Positions 13,746-17,633 of a stretch of 17,633 nt of DNA are shown here, in pieces; positions within the stretch are counted from its first letter, which is position 1; each line of letters starts with the position of its first letter. A model generated the notes under the pieces. The model was not told the DNA's origin and searched no databases. It saw only the letters and a list, made by a program, of their open reading frames with translations. This DNA is from SIG440 sp045596485 (GTDB lineage Bacteria; Bacillota; Clostridia; Monoglobales; Monoglobaceae): positions 1 through 17,633 of the forward strand of contig JAZOCL010000036.1 of NCBI GenBank assembly GCA_045596485.1, given 5' to 3'. The position numbers were made by a program, and so were the translations under genes.

Positions 13746-15089
13746 ATGTCATATGTTGAAAGAGTTATTGAAGAAGTAAAGAGAAAGCATTCAGGTGAGC
13801 CTGAATTCATTCAGACAGTCACAGAGGTTTTCACAAGTCTTGCTCCTGTTGTTGAAAAGCATCCCGAATACGAGAAGGCAGCTCTCCTTGAAAGAATGGC
13901 TGAGCCCGAAAGACAGATTACCTTCCGTGTTGCATGGGAAGACGACAACGGCAAGATTCACGTAAACACAGGCTATCGTGTTCAGTTTAACGGTGCAATT
14001 GGTCCTTACAAGGGCGGTCTTCGCTTCCATCCTTCGGTATACATCGGTATCATTAAGTTTCTGGGCTTTGAACAGACCTTCAAAAACAGTCTTACAGGTC
14101 TTCCTATCGGCGGCGGTAAGGGTGGCTCTGACTTTGACCCCAGAGGCAAGAGTGATTCAGAAATTATGAGATTCTGTCAGGCGTTTATGACAGAGCTTTA
14201 TAGACATATCGGACCGGACGTTGACGTTCCTGCAGGCGACATCGGTGTTGGCGGAAGAGAAATCGGCTTCCTTTTCGGTCAGTATAAGAGAATCAAGGCT
14301 TGCTGGGAGAATGGCGTTCTCACAGGCAAGGGTCTTTCATACGGCGGTTCGCTTATCAGACCCGAAGCTACTGGCTTTGGTGCTACATATTATGCAAACG
14401 AGGTTCTTAAGCACGAGAACGATACATTCGAGGGGAAGACAGTTGCAGTTTCAGGCTTCGGTAACGTTGCCTGGGGTGTTTGTCAGAAAGTTGCAGACCT
14501 TGGCGGCAAGGTTGTTACAATTTCAGGTCCCGACGGTTATGTTTACGATCCTGACGGCGTTACAACAAAAGAAAAAATTGCGTACCTTCTTGAAATGAGA
14601 TCTTCAGGTCGTGACCGTGCACAGGACTATGCTGACAAGTTCGGCTGCCAGTTCTTTGCAGGCAAGAAGCCCTGGGAGGTAAAGGTTGACATCTGTATGC
14701 CCTGTGCAACTCAGAACGAGGTTACACTTGACGAAGCAAAGAAGATTGTTTCAAACGGCACAAAGTACTATATCGAAGTTGCCAATATGCCCACAACCGA
14801 TGATGCTATGGAATATATAAAGGCAAATAATGCAATTATCGGTCCTTCAAAGGCTGTTAATGCTGGCGGTGTTGCGGTTTCATCGCTTGAAATGGCTCAG
14901 AACTCAATGAGATACAACTGGACCGCAGAAGAAGTTGACGAAAAGCTCAAGGGCATTATGATTAACATTCACAAGGTTTCAATGGAAGCAGCAGAGGAAT
15001 ACGGTCTTGGTTATGACCTTGTTTCGGGTGCAAACATTGCGGGCTTTATGAAGGTTGCAGATGCAATGCTGAATCAAGGTATATATTAA
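13746..15089 (+). CDS. gdhA: Glutamate dehydrogenase (hexameric, small-subunit type)
   Basis: It interconverts glutamate with 2-oxoglutarate plus ammonia, linking carbon and nitrogen metabolism in the cytosol. The 447 residues are typical of the 450-residue bacterial hexameric class. K89 (GPYKGGLRF), K113, catalytic K125 (PIGGGKGGSDFDP) and D165 (VPAGDIGVGG) fall at exactly the residue numbers known for Clostridium symbiosum GDH. The Rossmann fingerprint SGFGNVAWG (236-244) begins the coenzyme domain. Whether it prefers NADPH (usual annotation) or NADH (as in C. symbiosum) cannot be settled by eye. AGGGGG, 10 bases before the ATG, is the ribosome site. It is a single-gene unit with its own promoter and terminator. 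Confidence 0.96.
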   Translation: MSYVERVIEEVKRKHSGEPEFIQTVTEVFTSLAPVVEKHPEYEKAALLERMAEPERQITFRVAWEDDNGKIHVNTGYRVQFNGAIGPYKGGLRFHPSVYIGIIKFLGFEQTFKNSLTGLPIGGGKGGSDFDPRGKSDSEIMRFCQAFMTELYRHIGPDVDVPAGDIGVGGREIGFLFGQYKRIKACWENGVLTGKGLSYGGSLIRPEATGFGATYYANEVLKHENDTFEGKTVAVSGFGNVAWGVCQKVADLGGKVVTISGPDGYVYDPDGVTTKEKIAYLLEMRSSGRDRAQDYADKFGCQFFAGKKPWEVKVDICMPCATQNEVTLDEAKKIVSNGTKYYIEVANMPTTDDAMEYIKANNAIIGPSKAVNAGGVAVSSLEMAQNSMRYNWTAEEVDEKLKGIMINIHKVSMEAAEEYGLGYDLVSGANIAGFMKVADAMLNQGIY

Positions 15090-15109
15090 ATCACATATCA
15101 CAAATATCG

Positions 15110-15137
15110 GATGCGGACAAAAGTCCGCATCTTTTTT
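15110..15137 (+). terminator. Intrinsic terminator after gdhA
   Basis: A 9-bp perfect stem, GATGCGGAC (15110-15118) with GTCCGCATC (15123-15131) and an AAAA loop, is followed by six T. Confidence 0.93.
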
Positions 15138-15139
15138 GT

Positions 15140-15200
15140 ATAACACAATATAATGTGGTTGTGGTGTGCAAATTACACAAATAATTGTGTGTTGTGTTAT
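15140..15200. repeat. Nested inverted repeat upstream of the purine permease promoter
   Basis: Outer arms ATAACACAA (15140-15148) and TTGTGTTAT (15192-15200) enclose inner arms ACACAA (15175-15180) and TTGTGT (15185-15190). The repeated ACACAA/TTGTGT half-sites lie about 37 bases upstream of the permease -35 box and could be a regulator-binding site. No purine riboswitch core is present. Confidence 0.45.
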
Positions 15201-15236
15201 TTAAAATGCCAAAAAGACGGAAATTTTGGATTTTTG

Positions 15237-15265
15237 TTGAAAAGTTGGCGAAAATATTATAGAAT
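15237..15265 (+). promoter_or_regulatory. Sigma-A promoter of the purine permease gene
   Basis: TTGAAA (15237-15242) and TAGAAT (15260-15265) have 17-base spacing, about 36 bases before the ATG. Ribosome site GAGGAG follows. Confidence 0.62.
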
Positions 15266-15301
15266 ATATGTATCAAATTTTATAGTGAGGAGTGAAATCT
15301 C

Positions 15302-16672
15302 ATGAACACATTAGAAAAGCTTTTTAAGCTTAAAGAAAACGGAACAGACGTCAAGACCGAGATTATCGCAGGTATAACAACATTCCTTGCAATGTCTTAT
15401 ATCCTTGCAGTAAACCCCGGCTACCTTGGCAGTATTCCCGGTGCAACACCTGCAGGAATATTTATGGCAACCGCAATTTCTGCTGCAATCGCAACTCTTT
15501 GCATGGCATTCTTTGCGAACTATCCTGTTGCTCTCGCTTCAGGTATGGGCCTTAATGCATTCTTTGCATTTACAGTTTGCGGCGCTATGGGTTATTCTTA
15601 TGAAGTTGCTCTGACGGCAATTCTGGTTGAAGGTATCATCTTTATGTTGCTCTCAATCTTCAAATTCCGTGAAGCGCTTGTTAACAAAATTCCCGCAAAC
15701 CTCAAGTTCGGTATTACAGCAGGTATCGGTTTGTTTATCACAATCATTGCCCTGCTTAATGCAAAGATCGTTGTTGCTGACCCTGCAACCACAGTTGCTA
15801 TGGGTGATTTGGCGTCTCCCGGTGTTGCTCTTGCAATAATCGGCTTGCTTGTTATTGGCGTTCTTCAGCACTTCAAGGTTCCCGGCGGAATTCTTTTGGG
15901 TATTATCGTTACTTGGGTTCTCGGCATTATTGCTGAACTTATCGGATGGTATATTCCCGACCCTGCAAACGGTGTGTATTCAGTAATCCCCAACCTTACT
16001 TGGGAATCAATCAAGGCAAACTTCGCAGCTCCTGCAATGTTTAAGTTTGATTTTGGGTTTATTGTAAAGAATTTTGCGGGCTTTGTGCTTGTTGTGTTTA
16101 CGTTCCTTTATACAGATATTTTTGACACAGTTGGAACACTTATCGGCGTTGCTGAAAAAGGTGACCTTCTTGATCAGGAAGGCAAGCTTCCCAAGGCAGG
16201 CGGCGCTCTGATGGCAGACGCTGTCGGCACGGTTGTTGGTGCGTGCCTCGGTACTTCAACAGTTACAAGCTATGTTGAATCAAGTGCCGGCGTTGCTGCA
16301 GGCGGAAGAACAGGTCTGACCGCTGTTACAACAGCTGTTATGTTCCTCATTGCAATTGTTTTTGCGCCTGTATTCCTTGCAATTCCGGGCTTTGCAACAA
16401 CACCTGCTATGCTCTATGTTGGTCTTTTGATGCTTTCATCAATCAAGAAGGTTGATTTCAGCGGCGACGCAGCTGACGTAATCGGTGCATTCCTTGCAAT
16501 CATAATGATGCCCTTTACATATTCAATTGCAAACGGCATTATGTTTGGCATGATGGCTTGGGTTATCCTCAAGCTCGTTACAGGCAAGGTAAAGGACATC
16601 AGCGGTGTTATGTGGGTTTCAGTTGCTTTGTTTGCAATATATATTGTACTCAAGGTTATGGGTCTTGCATAA
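15302..16672 (+). CDS. pbuG: NCS2-family guanine/hypoxanthine permease (AzgA/PbuG type)
   Basis: A 456-residue polytopic proton-coupled purine transporter with roughly 12-14 membrane segments, standard length for AzgA/PbuG/PbuO. Family motifs: GITTFLAMSYILAVNP near the N-terminus, the ASGMGLNAFFAF segment, DIFDTVGTLIGVAEK in the middle, and the substrate-site region CLGTSTVTSYVESSAGVAAG. The exact base preference (hypoxanthine/guanine versus adenine) cannot be read from sequence. The ATG has GAGGAG about 8 bases upstream. The next gene is a purine phosphoribosyltransferase, so uptake and salvage are coupled, although a terminator lies between them. An unusual nested inverted repeat lies upstream of the promoter. 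Confidence 0.93.
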   Translation: MNTLEKLFKLKENGTDVKTEIIAGITTFLAMSYILAVNPGYLGSIPGATPAGIFMATAISAAIATLCMAFFANYPVALASGMGLNAFFAFTVCGAMGYSYEVALTAILVEGIIFMLLSIFKFREALVNKIPANLKFGITAGIGLFITIIALLNAKIVVADPATTVAMGDLASPGVALAIIGLLVIGVLQHFKVPGGILLGIIVTWVLGIIAELIGWYIPDPANGVYSVIPNLTWESIKANFAAPAMFKFDFGFIVKNFAGFVLVVFTFLYTDIFDTVGTLIGVAEKGDLLDQEGKLPKAGGALMADAVGTVVGACLGTSTVTSYVESSAGVAAGGRTGLTAVTTAVMFLIAIVFAPVFLAIPGFATTPAMLYVGLLMLSSIKKVDFSGDAADVIGAFLAIIMMPFTYSIANGIMFGMMAWVILKLVTGKVKDISGVMWVSVALFAIYIVLKVMGLA

Positions 16673-16695
16673 ACTAAGACAAACCGAAGACAGTT

Positions 16696-16726
16696 ATCCC
16701 CCGTCTTCAGGACGGGGGATGTTTTT
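16696..16726 (+). terminator. Intrinsic terminator between permease and phosphoribosyltransferase genes
   Basis: A 10-bp perfect stem, ATCCCCCGTC (16696-16705) with GACGGGGGAT (16711-16720), is followed by GTTTTTG. It is GC-rich and strong. I see no sigma-A promoter between it and the next start, so the downstream gene would depend on readthrough. Confidence 0.9.
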
Positions 16727-16750
16727 GCGAAAGAAGGAGTAATGATTTCA

Positions 16751-17311
16751 ATGGAAAAGAGCTATATTATGGAAATTGCAGGAGTAAAGAGAGAGCTGCC
16801 TCTTTGCAAGGTATCAGACGATTTTTATATTGCCGCATTTATTATGTTTGGTGATGTTGAAATCACGGTGAACTGTGCCCGTGAGCTGCTTAAAAAAGCA
16901 CCTGATTGTGACGTTATGATTACTGCAGAGTCAAAGGGTATTCCTCTTCTTTATGAAATGGCACGACAAGCAGGTCACAATTATTATATTGTTGCCAGAA
17001 AAGGACCAAAGCTTTATATGAAGGATGTAATTACCACTGAGGTGGATTCCATAACAACGGCTCACAGACAAACCTTGTGCATCGGCTCTGAAGAAGCGGA
17101 GGCTATGAGGGATAAGCGTGTTTTGATTGTTGATGACGTAATCAGCACAGGCGAATCTCTTGCAGCACTTGAAACTCTCATCAATCAGGTTGGCGGCAAG
17201 GTAGTGGGAAGAATGGCGGTTCTCGCAGAGGGCGATGCCATCGGACGCGAGGACATCACTTATCTGGAACCTCTGCCCGTGTTCCACGCAGACGGAACAA
17301 TAATTGAATAG
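16751..17311 (+). CDS. Purine phosphoribosyltransferase (adenine/xanthine PRT-like)
   Basis: A type I phosphoribosyltransferase that salvages a free purine base with PRPP to the nucleotide. The PRPP-binding motif VLIVDDVISTGESL lies near residues 120-135, with the hydrophobic strand, two acidic residues and the STGES loop intact. ITAESKGIPLLYEMAR and VARKGPKLYM are typical of the adenine PRT branch in Clostridia. Which base it prefers (adenine or xanthine) is uncertain. I use ATG 16751 (186 residues) because AAGGAG (16734-16739) is 11 bases upstream. The in-frame ATG at 16742 is only 2 bases from that site, too close for good initiation. It follows the permease as a salvage partner, across a terminator. 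Confidence 0.88.
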   Translation: MEKSYIMEIAGVKRELPLCKVSDDFYIAAFIMFGDVEITVNCARELLKKAPDCDVMITAESKGIPLLYEMARQAGHNYYIVARKGPKLYMKDVITTEVDSITTAHRQTLCIGSEEAEAMRDKRVLIVDDVISTGESLAALETLINQVGGKVVGRMAVLAEGDAIGREDITYLEPLPVFHADGTIIE

Positions 17312-17322
17312 TTGAAGCTCTT

Positions 17323-17347
17323 GAAGCCTTGCAAAATGCAGGGCTTC
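17323..17347 (+). terminator. Hairpin after the phosphoribosyltransferase gene, U tract missing
   Basis: GAAGCCTTGC (17323-17332) and GCAGGGCTTC (17338-17347) form a 10-bp stem with one G-T pair, 12 bases after the stop. The following CTTGTCGTCG is not a U run, so termination is probably weak. The usual tail may have been lost where the truncated minus-strand gene abuts. Confidence 0.5.
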
Positions 17348-17581
17348 CTTGTCGTCGCCCATACAGGCAGAATGTGAGAAAGACCATTTTTTCCTTTCAG
17401 CAATTCGTGTGAAGTATTCCTTCATTGGGAGCTCCTTGAGTTCAAAAGGGTGTGCACTGCGGAATTCAATTTCGTCGTAACCGATTTCTGCAGCTATTTT
17501 GCAGATGTCGTTAACCGACTTGGTGCCATATGGTGTGTATTTCACTTCGACGTAGTTTATATGCATAATAATTGGATTCAC
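17348..17581 (-). pseudogene. 5' remnant of a sugar phosphate isomerase/epimerase-like (TIM-barrel) gene
   Basis: The minus-strand frame starts at GTG 17581, with AAGGGAG 8 bases upstream, and reads MNPIIMHINYVEVKY... then ICKIAAEIGYDEIEFRS, a typical first beta-alpha unit of the xylose-isomerase-like TIM-barrel family (usually ~270 residues). Recognisable protein ends after roughly 55-75 residues. The frame then continues through the neighbour's hairpin and antisense to its coding region until 16931, which cannot be real protein. I read this as a gene whose 3' part was deleted. An in-frame ATG at 17566 is too far from the ribosome site. A sequencing or assembly join is an alternative. Confidence 0.5.
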
Positions 17582-17633
17582 TAAAAACACTCCCTTGAAT
17601 GTGGCTTTATGAAGGTGTTATACAATATTGGAG

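Noticed and set aside
15140..15301. Purine riboswitch upstream of the permease
   Set aside because: The conserved junction bases and paired loop sequences of the purine aptamer are absent. Only a TATAAT-like string and inverted repeats are present.
16931..17347. Coding continuation of the minus-strand frame (219 codons in total from 17590)
   Set aside because: This part is antisense to the intact phosphoribosyltransferase and its hairpin; only the 5' ~75 codons resemble protein.
1..17633. tRNA or rRNA genes, CRISPR arrays, prophage or defence-island genes
   Set aside because: None was seen on either strand: no tRNA-like cloverleaf with the conserved TTCGA arm, no regularly spaced repeats, no nuclease/toxin cassettes.

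Overview
The window looks like chromosome of an anaerobic, spore-forming low-to-mid G+C Firmicute of class Clostridia. The reasons are a LonB protease of the Bacillus/Clostridium sporulation type, the oxygen-sensitive pyruvate formate-lyase pair, a T-box leader on pheST, a ZTP ('pfl') riboswitch, a glutamate dehydrogenase whose catalytic residues fall at the Clostridium symbiosum positions, and purine-rich Shine-Dalgarno sites throughout. No species can be named from sequence reading alone.

Layout. 1-1016 (-): the N-terminal 338 codons of lonB, cut by the window edge, with a forespore-sigma-like promoter. 1122-4079 (-): pflB-pflA operon, driven by a consensus sigma-A promoter and a ZTP riboswitch that ends in an intrinsic terminator. 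4364-6182 (+): RNase J with its own promoter and a TTG start. 6245-6631 (-): small membrane/zinc-ribbon protein, convergent with rnj. 6716-10479 (+): promoter, phenylalanine T-box and pheS-pheT. 10552-11673 (-): aldo/keto reductase with a two-cluster ferredoxin tail. 11788-12279 (-): ureidoglycolate-lyase-like cupin protein. 12374-12699: internally deleted IS481-like element that keeps both terminal inverted repeats and only the last ~88 transposase codons. 12781-13541 (+): promoter, an unrecognised structured leader and a DUF2798-type membrane protein. 13672-15089 (+): gdhA. 15237-17311 (+): purine permease and a purine phosphoribosyltransferase, separated by a terminator. 17348-17581 (-): 5' remnant of a TIM-barrel sugar isomerase/epimerase-like gene.

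How it fits together. Most genes are housekeeping or central metabolism, in short transcription units each with a recognisable promoter and intrinsic terminator. The pfl operon makes formate and acetyl-CoA from pyruvate. Its ZTP switch couples that to one-carbon (10-formyl-THF) shortage, because formate feeds formyl-THF synthesis. The permease and phosphoribosyltransferase form a purine uptake and salvage pair. GDH links 2-oxoglutarate and ammonia. The least explained pieces are the leader RNA at 12849-12934, the mini-IS with its adjoining repeat/hairpin, and the truncated gene at the right edge.
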